Assembly: GCA_004154925.1 (NCBI GenBank)
Contig: QJNS01000208.1
Location: 81,952-145,951, forward strand
DNA from: Monosporascus cannonballus
Lineage: Eukaryota > Ascomycota > Sordariomycetes > Xylariales
DNA: 64,000 nt
Reading direction: 5' to 3'
The notes under the pieces were generated by a model. It was not told where the DNA came from, searched no databases, and worked only from the letters and a program-made list of their open reading frames with translations. Within the stretch, counting starts at the first letter, position 1. Every line of letters begins with the position of its first letter. The position numbers and the translations under genes are program-made. Below, piece by piece: positions 51,418 through 64,000 of this stretch.

Positions 51418-52931
51418 ACATTGCCTAGGCTAATATCCAGGGGCGAACGAGGTAACCTGCCAGCTTAACAGAACTCTACAGTTCCCTTCGACGTGGATTT
51501 GAGACATGGGGAAAATTAGATGAAGTCGTTTAACATCATCCCTTCACTGTATAGCGGACGATGATGCCTTCGGAAGTGGTATTCGTGTAAGTTATTAAAA
51601 CCAAAGACAATGTAAAATCGTCCTAAGTGCTCTCCTTGTTCACTTGCGGAGAGGCAGAGTTACAATGCGGCCACATACCGAGCCTGGGCGTCATGTTGTG
51701 TCTCCACTAGACTTAATCACACCCACTGTCCCAAGTAAATTGTAAACGGCTGCATGATTCACGTTGAGGTTGCGTCCGGCGGACTTCGAAGAGTGAGTGG
51801 CCTAAAATAATAATCATCTTGCTTAACTCGGTACACCAGAATCCTTCGCGCACCAATCTATGTCCACCGTCTCAGTGTATGGATGCAGTACTATTGCGCT
51901 CCCAACTTGTTCCTAGAGCACTGAACTGGTTATGATTATAGGTAAATATCCCAAGGCGAAATGAAGGTCCTAAGGGCCCCCCATTCATGCTCATTCTGTT
52001 TTCCGCGTTACTGCTGGGGCAGGGGGTATATGATTACCTGGAACGGGAGATTAGTTGTACTTAAGGCCGTACTGGCAAAGACGGTAACTCGACCCAACAG
52101 GACGCAGTCTCCGAGATAGATAAGCGGCATAGACAAGGAAGAATTTGGTACGTTAGAGTTAAGGATGCACCCCTATTTGATGTGTGACGGAATGTATGGA
52201 ATAAGGCCCTGGTTACAAGGTCGTATGTACGCAAAGCATAACATAGCTGTAAACATCTACCTCTTAGTATATTGCTGATATACTCATGATAGAACTGGAA
52301 AAGCAGGTGCATGTTAATGTAAAGAATCATGTTGCCTAGCCCAGGAGTAGCGGGCAAGCCACTTATAAGGTGCACGGTGCAAGGATATGATGGCTGTAAG
52401 GCTTAATAAACATTAATGCCTTTCCCGGCATTCCGTACGCTAAAGAGCAAGGACGCGAGTCTTTCTGTATAAACCTTCTCTGGGCTTTTGCAATACGCGC
52501 CTGACAACCCAAGAGCTAAGCAACCCCGGATCAATTAAACGGTGGTTGACGTTGAGAGAAAATGTAAGCGCAAAAGGAACTTCTCGCCTCTCTTTGACCC
52601 TTCTTACTAACTTCTTGGCATATCGACTATGGAGGACAACCAACATAGAAGGGTATAAACTCTGGGTTATATGGTGTATAGTAGAGTCTGGTCGCCCATG
52701 CTGGCCAGTTCCAGTTTGAATTTCGCCAACTAATGGAATAGAAAGTGTCGTGATGTCTGTAGATTCCTGACTTCCGAGTGATGATCCTCTCTGACTGAAT
52801 TGGTAAAGCTACTCCATGCTATGTTATCTGCGGGAATACTATGCTTCAAGTTAAACCAAGCGGAATAACAAGTGTTATTGCAGCACTACAATTATTGAAG
52901 GGTGAAGTTGCTGTTATTCTACGCTGAGTCA

Positions 52932-52934
<3 letters not shown>

Positions 52935-52962
<28 letters not shown>
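52935..52962. repeat. Run of 28 T
   Basis: A pure T28 homopolymer. Read from the minus strand it is A28, which could be the tail of a retroposed sequence, but I see no element attached. Length may be unreliable. Confidence 0.9.
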
Positions 52963-53082
52963 GGAGAGCTGTTCGTTCTTTTAGCGCTAGGCCCACTACT
53001 AGAAAGTTGCTCGGAGAAAAGAACGCCAGTCCCGTCTCACTAGTGTTAGGCTCTGTCGGCAGGTTTACAGGCTGGACGATGG

Positions 53083-53146
53083 ATACCTACTTACCTAAGT
53101 ACCTACCTAGAGCTCTACATAGTAAAGCAAGAGTTACCTAGGTATA
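53083..53146. repeat. TACCTA / TAGGTA repeat cluster
   Basis: Several imperfect ACCTA units (ACCTACTTACCTAAGT, ACCTACCTAGAG, TTACCTAGGTATAC). A related cluster (TATCTATCTACTTG, TCTACCTACATAG) lies at about 56460-56490. Confidence 0.7.
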
Positions 53147-53927
53147 CTCTAAGTATCGTCAGTTTCTCTAGGGCCACTGGCAACTGGAGAATAGGATGTA
53201 TGTTGGTGCAAATCGAGGAGAAAGAAAACATGATTCAATTTACTAGAGGAATCGTATTTATGCTATAAGAGTAAGTATATGAAGTCCTTGATGCTGTTCG
53301 ACTTTAAGTTCCCTCGGTGCCTATCTACCCCTAACCTGTAACGTTAGCCCCTGGGCACAGAACTGTAGTTTCCGCAATTGCTTTCAACTACCACATATCA
53401 GTTAAGACCGATAAGACCAAGTACAACTTGTCGTTGACATAACAGAAAGTGTATGGATTGCGTTTGAAATTGAAAGCATTTAATGATAGGCTTTCTTTCT
53501 TGAGATAGTGCGTCGTTTCAAGATGGTTCCAGGCCATGGGTAACTATTGGCAGGTAATGAATGGGAGTTGTTAGGTTGAAGGAAAGTGTGAGAGAAATAC
53601 TTTGAGCGCTTTTTTTTTTTTCTCGCCTTCGCCCTCTGTCTCTTTCAACCTTCCTTTTTGCCATTTCGCCTTTCATGCACGCCTTGGTTTCTTTCTTTCT
53701 ACTCCTTCCAGGATTGAAGTCCCCAGATTTCCATTCACTTTTATCAAGCACGTTGACCTGAGCCTTCCGCCCACCCATTTTAATGATCGCCGGCGTCTTC
53801 CATCCTTGGTAAATCTCGTCTCCGACCAAAATAACAACTTGGCGGCGAATATTCAAGGTCTGCAACGTCCAGCATTCCTCATCGTTTGCACTAGTTATGA
53901 TAAAAGGGAAACCGATCGCAAAAAAAG

Positions 53928-55264
53928 ATGGCGGCTAATGGTAATGACCAACCCGACCTTTTCAAGCTTTTCGATGTGAGTTCCCTTGTCACTTCTTCCG
54001 TATGTCCCTTGCCCAAATCCAGGTCGTCGGTACCCCCTTAGTGTTACGGCCTGGTCCACCGTAAGAGCTCTTATACAGCTGTAAGCACCAGGATAATTGC
54101 CACAATTGCGATCATTCCACCGATCTTTTGCCCTGGTGGCGTAGCGGTATAAGGTGCAACCGTAACACTTAGCCTATTATATCATCAATTCGCCGACATC
54201 TCCCCGCTTGTGCCTGCCGGCGCTCTCCCCGTTCGGCTCGGTTTTAGCTTCCTTCCCGCGCCGGTTTTTCGGGGATGTATTAACGTGGCTTCCAGTTTCC
54301 TCCCGCCCACGCACATGGCCATCCGGATGATGCGCAGGGCATGAGCTACGAGAACAGCAGCGATCTGAACGCCATCACCCGCCGCCAGATGCAGGAGGAC
54401 ATCACCGCCTACCGGTATGACATCGATTACTGCAAGGCGATGCTCGCGGGTCCGGATCTCACACCGCAGGAGACGCGGAGCCTGCACGTGCGCCTCCTCG
54501 ACTGCAGCCATCACTTGCGCCACTGCCAGCACCGCATCGAGCTGATCGACGCACAGAGCCGTCTTGGTCTGAACGATGCAAGCGGGTACAGGGTCCCGCA
54601 GCAGCATCATCATCACCAGCAGCAGTTGCGCCGATCTTACAGCGCCGTTGGCACCCCAGGACCCAACGGCGTCACGAAGCGGAAGCGCCCCGCGACGACC
54701 GAGACGGAAGAGGAGGAGACTGTCGCTGCTGCCGCCGCCGCCGCTGCCGCCGAGGGCGATTCCATCGACGTCGCCACGAGCAAGTCCTCGATCCAGCGTC
54801 TCGGATTCTGGAAGTGTCGTCTGTGCACGTCACAGAAGTACTTGAATGCCGGCCCGAACCGCGTGCCTAGTGAGCCGAGCAAGTGGCCGCTCAGGGACGT
54901 GTCTAAGATGCTGAACCACTACCTCGACCTGCACACGGAACACACGCCCGAGGAGCGATGCAAGGAGCTCGGGGCTGCTCTTGCCCAGAACCGTAAGTCA
55001 CGTCTCTCTCTCTCTCTATATATATATATATGTATATGTATATTGGCGACGTCGGAGCTTGGCATTGATTATTTACTGATTTATTTTGCAGAGGGACCCT
55101 TTGAGTACTGGCTGACCCGCACCCGCCTCCAGGATATCAAAGACTTGTCTGTTATCGACGAGTATGTCGACACGCTGCAGGGCGGTTCGCTCCCCGAAGC
55201 TCTGCGTAGCCTGAACCGAGCTGCCGCAGCCTTCCCAAACACTATATCAGGCATTAAGAAATAA
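53928..55264 (+). CDS. Fungal protein of unknown function with a possible Cys2-His2 site, 291 aa
   Basis: Exons: 53928-53975, 54338-54992, 55092-55264. The start follows AAAAAAAG and opens a short exon (MAANGNDQPDLFKLFD) with a good donor GTGAGT; the first intron is long (362 bp) and least certain. If it is wrong, translation would start at 54341. The second intron (99 bp) has GTAAGT and TTTTGCAG ends and a CT/TA microsatellite. The protein has a helical N-terminal part (18-90) rich in His and Cys, a Gln/His tract (104-112), a basic patch KRKRP, an acidic run and nine alanines (146-154). Then comes WKCRLC (Cys176, Cys179), followed 30 residues on by His210, His215 and His218, which could bind zinc, and a helical tail. 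The conserved-looking core (170-270) and KRKRP suggest a nuclear role, but I recognise no named family. Confidence 0.75.
55003..55043. repeat. (CT)n(TA)n microsatellite inside an intron
   Basis: CT repeats pass into TA and then TGTA repeats, a few bases after the donor of the second intron of the 53928-55264 gene. Confidence 0.9.
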
Positions 55265-56858
55265 CCTAACATGCGTGCCACAGACACTTGGGACATTCGG
55301 TTTGTATTAGCTTCCCTGTGCGTTCTATTCCCCTCCACTTCTTATCCACCACCTTGCGTTAGCCAAGAATTATGTACTTTTATGAATGGACTTATGAGTG
55401 TGCAAGGTTTGCACTGGGGGCGTCAGGAAGTTGGCGGGTGAGATTGCACCATTGTCCCGTATCAAGCTTCCGTACATATACTAATGTCCTATTTTAGGTC
55501 GGCCGTGCATTGATACCCCTTTAGACTTTGGCATACTCGTCTAGCTAGGCAGTACTTTCAAGACATAGGCATTATTTGGGTTCACATCGCCTCATGAAAT
55601 TAGCCATCATGATCCTACTACACGTAGTGGGGAGACCATCGCTTGCGGCAGGCAAGGCAGGTTTAGGTACTGTTCGTCGTGGTTGCCTTGTGTCAGGTAG
55701 TAAATACCCATTTAAGTACCCATCTTCACTCGTCTTGAGGTTCCCAGAAGCCTTGCTCGTTTTCGTAATGGCGAGCCCCTTTGTGATAAGGCGATTTGTC
55801 CTCTGCCGTTGAACTAGTTATTCCCGACTGTGAACAGGATCTAACTTGCTGGCACCGGAGCGGCTTAGCCATCTTGACCGGAAAAAAGAACAAGAAGTGC
55901 GAAAACCACTGCAATACTTCTACGAGCCCGGCCCTCGGGCTCAAGTCCACCGCTGCTATTTGAACCGAAGTTCGACCTGCCCTATCTCTGACGAAAAGAA
56001 CAATGTGCACAAGAGGAGAGACAAGCACACCCAGCAACACGAAAGTTCCGTGCCTCTCGTTGGCCCATGAATTAGAGGGGGGTTACGACATCAGCGGGGA
56101 GCTATTCGAATGAGAGCGCAAAAAGGCTCTAAAGCAGTAGAATAATCCTAACAAGATCAAGTAATGCTTAAAATTGCGCATCCTGTGTTCGTTGGGTTCC
56201 ATTGTGACGACGGCCTCTCAGTATGACGTCAGCAGGCACTTCCGTACAGCCAGCCGTATCCCGTAGTCCAAAGTCTTAAAGCTAGGTAGGTAATGCCAAG
56301 CGTTGGCCCTAGAGAGATGATGAATTACGACCAAGGAAGAAACGAAGGGCCAGTTGTTCTTTCTTACATCCAAGCACTCATTCAAGTATGCACCACAACA
56401 TCGCAAGTTCGAAGAGCCGGAGAGAACATACATAGCCTGTGCAGCCATTGGCTCCATTTCTATCTATCTACTTGTTGTCTACCTACATAGTACATCAAAG
56501 TGGTCTTGAAATGCCTCCTTCCAACCCCCGCTTCGACGGCAAAATGACTGTGATAAACGACGATCGCTTGGCAGGCCTAGAGAGACCATATGCAAGCCGG
56601 GGGGTTGCGCGATGATTCTAAGTAAACGCCTCGCAGAGATGCCGGATGGTAAAAGTTTAAAAGGTGCCAAAGCTGCAGTACTCCATCCGATGCATGGAAA
56701 CACACAAGGTGAGAACAACCTCCAACCGCCGACCAGAAAACCCCGAAAACGCCACGCCGATGCAAAAACGATGCAATCGCTGATAGGTAAGCTACCCCCT
56801 ACCGCCCCGGACTTAGAGACAAAGGGGCAAAGAAGAGTCCGAAACCGAAACCCCCTCC
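55265..56858. other. Intergenic region between two convergent genes
   Basis: About 1.6 kb between the stops of the unknown protein (plus) and the kinesin (minus), so it should hold two 3' UTRs. Open stretches at 55576-55812, 55726-56040 and 56479-56910 lack domains. A TACCTA-like cluster is at about 56460-56490. Confidence 0.5.
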
Positions 56859-59118
56859 TTAACAGCCAGAGCCGACAGCCAGCCTGTCCGCGACGGCAAG
56901 CCCCTCGCATGCACGGTCGACCGCGCGACCGCCCATGCCGGGGACGGCCCTCAGCTGTGCCAGGCTCTCGATCCCGCCGCCTTCACCCGCGCATATGCGA
57001 CCGAGGTGTTCGACGAGGACGCGCGCCTTCTTGGGCCCGAAACCCTGCAGGCCCATGATGGCCGTCGCGTCGCGCGAGTTGACGATGTCGAGGAGGGCGC
57101 GCGCGGCTGGCTCGTCGTCGTTATTTATGCTCGGTGCTGCCTTCGCCGACCTCTCCTTCCTACTTCCTTTCCGCCGCGCCTTGCTGGGCGAAGTCGCCCC
57201 GTCCTCGTCGTTGGCGCACTCGGTGTCGCCGCTATACTCCTCATCGTCGTCATCGTTGACGTCGTCCCGCTGGCGGACAGCTCTCTTGGAGGAGGGTTTC
57301 TTCTCGAGGCCCAATTGATCGTCGGCACCACCGCCGCTCACGCCGAGCTTCGCCCTTAGTCTCTCGATCTTGCTCAGCAGCTTCGCCTGTCCTGGGAAGA
57401 ACGGCAGCGCCGCCTCGTACAGGCGCAGCGCGCCCGCGTCGTCCCCGCGCTCCTTGTGCTGGCGCGCCCGCAACAGGAACCGCAGGCCCTCCGACGACCG
57501 CGCATCCCCGTCCCGGCTGTGCCGGTCGTGGTCCTCGATGCGCCGCTCCAGCGCCTCGAGCCGCTTCTGCACCGCTTCGTTGATCTCCGGCGGCGGCGGG
57601 GCCTCTGTGCGCGCGGATTCCTGCTCGGCTGTCCGCAAGGCCAGGATCTCCTGCACTTTCTTTTCGACCATGGCTTCGATCTGCTCCGCCGAGATGGATG
57701 GGGCTTGGGGAGGGGGCTTCGCTATCCCCGTCGTGGAGACAGCGGGTCGCGTGAGCTTCGACGGCTGGCTGCTGTTGTCCGTGTCGGAGGGCCGCTTGAT
57801 GGAGGATCTGCGCTTTATGGCGGTGTTGGCGTGGCGAGACGCAGGGGCGGGCTTCGAGCGGTCGGTGTAGACGTTGAAAGCCTTGACGGGCCGGTCGGCG
57901 GGTTTATTACTATTGGCGGCGGCCGTGCCTGAGTGGATGTTGTGCGCATTCGCGAGAGGCCGCAGCGGCTGACGGGCGAAGCCGCTGCTCGACGAGTTCG
58001 TACGCGGCGGCTGCTTGAAGACAACTTCGTTCTCGATCTCGCGGACTTCGATGCGCTTAGCTCTCGAGCTGACATTCAGACTGCTGAGAGTATCCAGGTG
58101 ATAGCTCCGTATAGGAGCAAGATTGAGTATCATGATCGTGATGCCGTTGTTCTGGCCCAGAGACAGGATACGCGTCATCTTGGACTCCCGGAAGGGTATA
58201 CGCCGGTCGCCCCTCGAAATGGCGTCGATGCATTGGCTGAGCACGAACAAACTCTTGTTGATGGCCGCCGACTCGATCAGGCGCTCCTTGCCGTTGTCCG
58301 TCCGTCGGTTGTCTTCGGAGCCTGCCAGATCGATGGCCGACGCCGTACTCTCGCGGACCATGTCCCCCGTGATCTGCGTGACCTTGACGCGCAAGATGGC
58401 GTGGCTCCTGGAGCTGTGGGCGTTGAGCTTGGTCGACGCCGTGATGCGGTTGTTGTTGGCCTCGATGTACAGGCGCTCGAAGTCCTTTAGGTCTTCGCAG
58501 GCGCGCTCCGACAGGCCGACGACCTGCGTCTTGCCGTTGGCCTCGCGTAGCGGCAGCCCCGACGGCGTCCGCTTCTCGGGCGGCTCGAGCAGGTCGAAGA
58601 CCTTGTCGTTGTAGATCTCGTAGTACGACAACGCGACCGCCACCGTCGTGTCCCCGCCCGTGTCCTTGGCGAGCTTCTTCGCCCGGCGGAACACGCCCGA
58701 GAGGAGCCGCGGGATCACGCCCCGGTCAGCCAGCTTAAGGCCGCCCCGCATCGTGTGCGTCTTGCCCGTGCCGGTGACGCCGTAAGCGAATATCGTGACG
58801 TCGAGACCCTGGAAGAGGGACTTGAGGTGTGGATTTACTGCGGCAGCCGGCGGAAGTCAGCAATGGACTCTCTCCTCTTGCTCTCGGTAGGGGGGGTTCT
58901 CGCTTGCCTTCTGCGGAGAACAGGGCCTCTTGTGTCGTCGTGTCATCGTACACGCCATTGAACGCAAACGAGAACTCCTCGGCCTCGTTCTTCGGGTTCG
59001 GGATCTTCACGACGCTGCAGGGCTTGCCGTCCTCGCTGCTCGCCGCGTGCACGATGATGTCCTTGTCCAGCTCCTTTTCGAGGAGCGGCCGTATCCTCGC
59101 GACCACTCGTACGGACAT
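56859..59118 (-). CDS. Kinesin-10-like motor protein with C-terminal helix-hairpin-helix motifs, 729 aa
   Basis: Exons, 5' to 3': 59118-58908 and 58837-56859, joined by a 70-bp intron with a GC donor (AAG/GCAAGC) and a CTGAC branch site. The N-terminal motor spans about 1-340: SVRVVARIRPL at the start, P-loop GVTGTGKT (90-97, with Val where most kinesins have Gln), switch I NAHSSRSH (209-216), switch II DLAGSE (240-245) and RESKMTRIL. After it come a low-complexity basic linker, a short coiled coil (about 490-510), a TPR-like helical pair (520-569), an acidic run (595-617) and two HhH motifs (about 664-680, GLQGFGPKKA; about 700-712, AVPGMGGRAV). A motor plus a DNA-binding HhH tail is the layout of chromokinesin Kid/KIF22, which pushes chromosome arms along spindle microtubules. 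That role is inferred here. A motor of another class with a convergent tail is possible. Confidence 0.92.
58838..58907 (-). other. GC-AG intron of the kinesin gene
   Basis: The donor is AAG/GCAAGC and the acceptor CCGCAG/TA. Splicing keeps the frame and restores the conserved run from NPHLKSLFQGLDV into the P-loop, whereas reading through gives a stop after about 60 codons. No GT donor nearby gives the same join. Confidence 0.88.
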
Positions 59119-61643
59119 GCTTGCAAAAAGTTAGGGGGTGAGGTCCTCTTCCGATCCAATTGAGCTCCCAGATTCACGTTTTTCAAGTAACCAGCGATAA
59201 CGCATATATGTTCAGACACGTCGGTCGTGAAGCGACTGAAGTCTCAGACGCGGCTCTGTTGTGTCCCTAGGACTAATAGTACTAACGCTGCGAGCTATTA
59301 TTATTGAATGTGTGGTCGACGCGCCTTGCAAGGGTTGTCAAGGGCTGGACGCTAGACTGGGGCGGTGTCCAAAGCTCCTCCCGCTAGTCTCACCGCATTC
59401 CGGCGGTTGAAGTTGTCTGGGTAACTATCCTGAGTGCGCTAAAAAGATCCACTGGAATTTGCGCATGTAAGAAATTCCTGCTCTGATCCACGCAGATGAG
59501 CTTTCTCTCTTTCTTGCCCACATTGATCAAAAAGGCCGACGATGGCTGAAAATGGGCTTGAGATTCTTTGGCGCGATTCGGGGGGCCAATTGCCCAGATG
59601 CGATCCGAATTGCAATATGCTCACATCGGATATTGACTTTCGAACTGCGCTGTGAGAAGCCATGTTCTCTACGCGACACAAGGGTGGAGGTTGAGATCCC
59701 GACGCAAATTTGCAAGCAGAGACACGTGGCTCTCGATCGCTGGCCGCGACGGCATCCGCCGTGTTTACAAGCATGGAGTAACCAAACGCACTAAACTGGT
59801 CGCTCGATGACGAGCATGGAGAGATTCATCTCTAGTTCATCTGCATATAGCCGCCCTCCTACTCGTCTTTCTCTTGAGACCTGGCGCTTCGCACACCTTT
59901 CCAGGACTTCGTCTGGTCCACCTCGAGGTCTTCTATTTTCACACCGTCTTGGTTTTACTGACCATCCTAGCGTTCTTTTATGGTTGTCCAGCCCCAATCC
60001 GCAGCAGCGTTGTCGGTGCTCGCTGGCGCGGTCATCGTCTGTTCCAACTGCGCACGTGAACGATATCTGACACCTGGGATACCGTATATACTACGGTGCA
60101 AAGCTAGTGGCCCCAAGGTCTGTCGCCTCCCCAACCTGGATATGTCCCAGGTATCTCTCGTGGAAGCCCGCACTCGTTGTTGAGTCGAGGGGTAGCGACC
60201 TTAGTGACTGCGTGCGATGGCAACCTCGTAATCGTCAACCCGAAGCGTCGGGCGGGCAGAGGATCATCCGCCCGTACGGACTAACACCGCATCCATAACC
60301 AAGCAATAAGCGTTAAGGACACATCTACGTAGTTGGTAAGTCCCAGCGCTCTCTGTCTCTTGTTCCCCTTGCCCCCCCACTGCTTCCAATGATGACTACA
60401 TTACGTTATACCCAGCTCACTCAGACGCAAATATGCGGTTGCTGAGAACACGTACATTGAAACTTCTGATTATGCATCATCCTAGAACCCTCTTCTTTCA
60501 GTATCCGAGGCCTTGTTCGCTTACTAATGTGCTCTAGGGACATCGCTATGGTGATCAACCGTAATGGGGCATATGCTGCTCAATTGCCTCGGATTTCGAG
60601 AGCTATTCCTGTCGTGGTGCTCCTGTCTACTGCCCGGCGGGGGGACGCATCTGTGTTTTTGAGACCGTGGAAGTGCCTATCACTAACGTGTCGCAACGTG
60701 AGCCCGGCCCGTGATTGTAGACTATTTACGAGCTGCGAGTAGGGTGATTCATCCTGTGACCCGTTCACCTCGTGTTGCTGGATCCTAGTGGACCCTCTGG
60801 CCTTTAAAGGAAGAAAGCTGTGATTGTTACTGTTTAGGTGGTCATGAGCTCGATTCTTGCTGCTAAGACGGGGCAAAGAAGGGCCTAGAGTCATAATTAC
60901 GTTTAGCGGTTTCAACGACGCCGGCCCGACATGATCGACATAGTAGCTGGATCAATTCGTAATATACTTCGCCTCGAAATGACAATAGTGGTGCAAGGTG
61001 CCCCCATGTTCCTATTCCCACGCCATGACACTGGCTCATATTTCAAGGCCAGATATCTATTGCGTTCATTTCATGGATGCATCTGATTCCGGGACTCCGT
61101 CCGATCCACTGAGATCCAGTATCTGTAAACCTCGCTCTGTGGGATTCTCTTGCCTATGACTGTAGCCTGGCGCTCAGGAATAAATCAGTTCACGCTGTTC
61201 AGGGGTTCGAATCCAATGCCCGCCGGGATCTCCAAGGGCGCATCTGGGAATTCCAAAAGTCCTTCAAATAACAGAACAGCCATGTCTGTGTCCAGGCCGG
61301 CAGCTATGCGCCTTGTGATAGCCACTTATCGCGTTATATTCCGCGAGGTGAACGGACCAAGCCCCTTATTGCGCCCAAGCATGGCTGATACACTCTAGTC
61401 AGAGTGACGTATGAAGGGATCCCGGGAGCACGAATTAGCTGGAGTTCGTTCGAACAAGAGAGCCACTAATATCCTGATGTCCCATGTGACTGATGAGGCG
61501 GCTTTGCTATAGCAAACATTGCATGGTCAGTTGAAAACAGCCGCCGGTCCAAGGAATCTCTATCCAACTGCATGTTTCTAGCGCGACCTTTCATGCCTAC
61601 CGCCTTCCATCGAAGTCTAAAGCCGAATCGTCCTCTCGACACC
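59119..61643. other. Intergenic region between divergent kinesin and LysM genes
   Basis: About 2.5 kb that holds both promoters. I find no supported gene. A minus-strand open stretch at about 61200-61320 has a protein-like reading (GLDTDMAVLLFEG...) but ends quickly in stops; it may be the relic of a gene. Confidence 0.5.
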
Positions 61644-62222
61644 ATGCTACCAGACGCATCACTGCTCTGGCTCGCGATCGCATCGGCGGCAGCCACGGAG
61701 CTCCATCCCACGTGGACCCCGACCACATCGGTACAGGCCCCGCTCGTGTCCAACTGCGTGGATTGGTACGAGGCGGCGCGCGGTGATAGCTGCTACAGCA
61801 TCTCCAAGCCGCGTCACCTCTCCATTCTGGCCTTCCTGTCTATGAACCCGCAGATCCACGAAAACTGCGCCCTCGTCTTCCCGCACTACTGGTACTGCGT
61901 CAGAGTGGACCACATGATAGACAGTTAGTCCATCCGTCGAGCGCCGGCCCTCCTCGCGAATGCTAAACAGCTACCCCGGCGGCAGGCAGGCGCTGATCAA
62001 TGCCGAGTGGGCTAACTCTTACGCTATGTAGTCAGTTCCGCCACGGCGCATCCTCCCTCCTCTACGCGGATGGAGCCGGCGCAACGCACAGTCGCCGCTC
62101 CGGAGATCGCGACTTCGGCTTCGGCGACGACGACTCATACGGCGGACGGGCCCGGCTCAGGGGGGAAGCGGGACCCAGCACTGCCCACACGGGGTCCACT
62201 AGTTCCGCGTCCGGCGTTATGA
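61644..62222 (+). CDS. Secreted single-LysM protein, 156 aa
   Basis: Exons: 61644-61923 and 62032-62222; the 108-bp intron has a GTTAGT donor, a CTAAC branch site and a TAG acceptor. The ATG at 61644 is chosen because it opens directly into a signal peptide (MLPDASLLWLAIASAAAT); an in-frame ATG at 61572 would bury it. One LysM domain covers about 37-87 (NCVDWYEAARGDSCYSI, then FLSMNPQIHENC and YWYCV). Cys38, 50, 75 and 85 match the fungal pattern. The tail is a Ser/Thr/Pro-rich stretch, probably O-glycosylated. LysM domains bind chitin oligomers; secreted ones without an enzyme domain act outside the cell, some as effectors that mask chitin from plants, others in cell-wall or competitor interactions. 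Which applies here cannot be told. A second LysM is not seen downstream, and the 3' exon is less certain than the first. Confidence 0.82.

Positions 62223-64000
<1,778 letters not shown>

Larger units (their letters stand above)
50247..53927. other. Long intergenic region upstream of LAD
   Basis: About 3.7 kb with no convincing gene on either strand. It holds the LAD promoter (left), two adjacent palindromes (51372-51417), a T28 run (52935-52962), TACCTA repeats (53083-53146) and, just before the next gene, a pyrimidine-rich stretch (53611-53710) of the sort found in fungal promoters. Short open stretches at 50793-51043, 52061-52375 and 53518-53865 have no recognisable domain. Confidence 0.5.

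Noticed and set aside
54137..54148. TGGCGTAGCGGT resembling a tRNA A box
   Set aside because: No B box or cloverleaf follows, and it lies in the first intron of a protein gene.
57370..58614. Long plus-strand open frames of 158-185 codons
   Set aside because: They lie antisense to the GC-rich kinesin exon and are shadows of its codon usage.
61204..61214. GGTTCGAATCC identical to a tRNA B box
   Set aside because: The flanking bases do not pair as a T stem and no A box lies at the right distance upstream.
61200..61320. Minus-strand protein-like stretch (GLDTDMAVLLFEG...)
   Set aside because: It is bounded by stops within about 40 codons and I cannot tie it to a family or to splice sites; at most a gene relic.

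Overview
The window is nuclear DNA of a filamentous ascomycete (Pezizomycotina, probably a Sordariomycete; the rank is inference). The right third has intron-containing genes with fungal introns (mostly 52-153 bp, GTRAGT-type donors, CTGAC/CTAAC branch sites) and fungal families: a multicopper oxidase, L-arabinitol 4-dehydrogenase, a LysM secreted protein and a GH2 beta-galactosidase. The left two thirds are extremely AT-rich, TA-rich, stop-riddled repeats with C-to-T/G-to-A differences between copies, the signature of repeat-induced point mutation (RIP).

Left region (1-43,022): a stack of nested LTR retrotransposons, most of one Ty3/Gypsy chromodomain family. I could resolve the nesting from target-site duplications (TSDs). 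The oldest element, E4 (antisense, 2951-35880, three visible pieces), was hit by E7 (sense; itself hit by E6), by a small solo LTR of another family (L5, TSD CATTT) and by E8 (27542-34375, TSD AGCAT). L5 was then hit by E2 (4963-25400, TSD CACTC/CACTT), and E2 by E1 (7472-14179, TSD TTAAT) and E3 (17138-23875, TSD GAAAT). To the right is an LTR element of a different family, E9 (36356-43022, TSD CGTGA/CGTGG), with a 475-bp miniature LTR element (TRIM-like, 39600-40074, TSD ATTAA) inside it. Remnant YLDD reverse transcriptase motifs, a gag zinc knuckle and a chromodomain can be read, but no element is intact.

Right region (43,023-64,000): normal base composition, six protein genes. In order: a secreted multicopper oxidase (minus, 4 exons, 650 aa), L-arabinitol 4-dehydrogenase (minus, 6 exons, 386 aa), a conserved-looking fungal protein with a possible Cys2-His2 site (plus, 3 exons, 291 aa), a kinesin-10-like motor with C-terminal helix-hairpin-helix motifs (minus, 2 exons joined by a GC-AG intron, 729 aa), a single-LysM secreted protein (plus, 2 exons, 156 aa) and the 5' end of a GH2 beta-galactosidase that runs into an 87-base G run, probably a sequencing or assembly artefact.

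There is no operon or obvious biosynthetic cluster. LAD and beta-galactosidase can be linked through plant-sugar catabolism (L-arabinose, and galactose via galactitol), and the oxidase, the LysM protein and the TE-rich neighbourhood fit the fast-evolving compartment of a plant- or litter-associated fungus. All gene models, splice sites and TSDs were worked out by eye; nothing was searched against a database.
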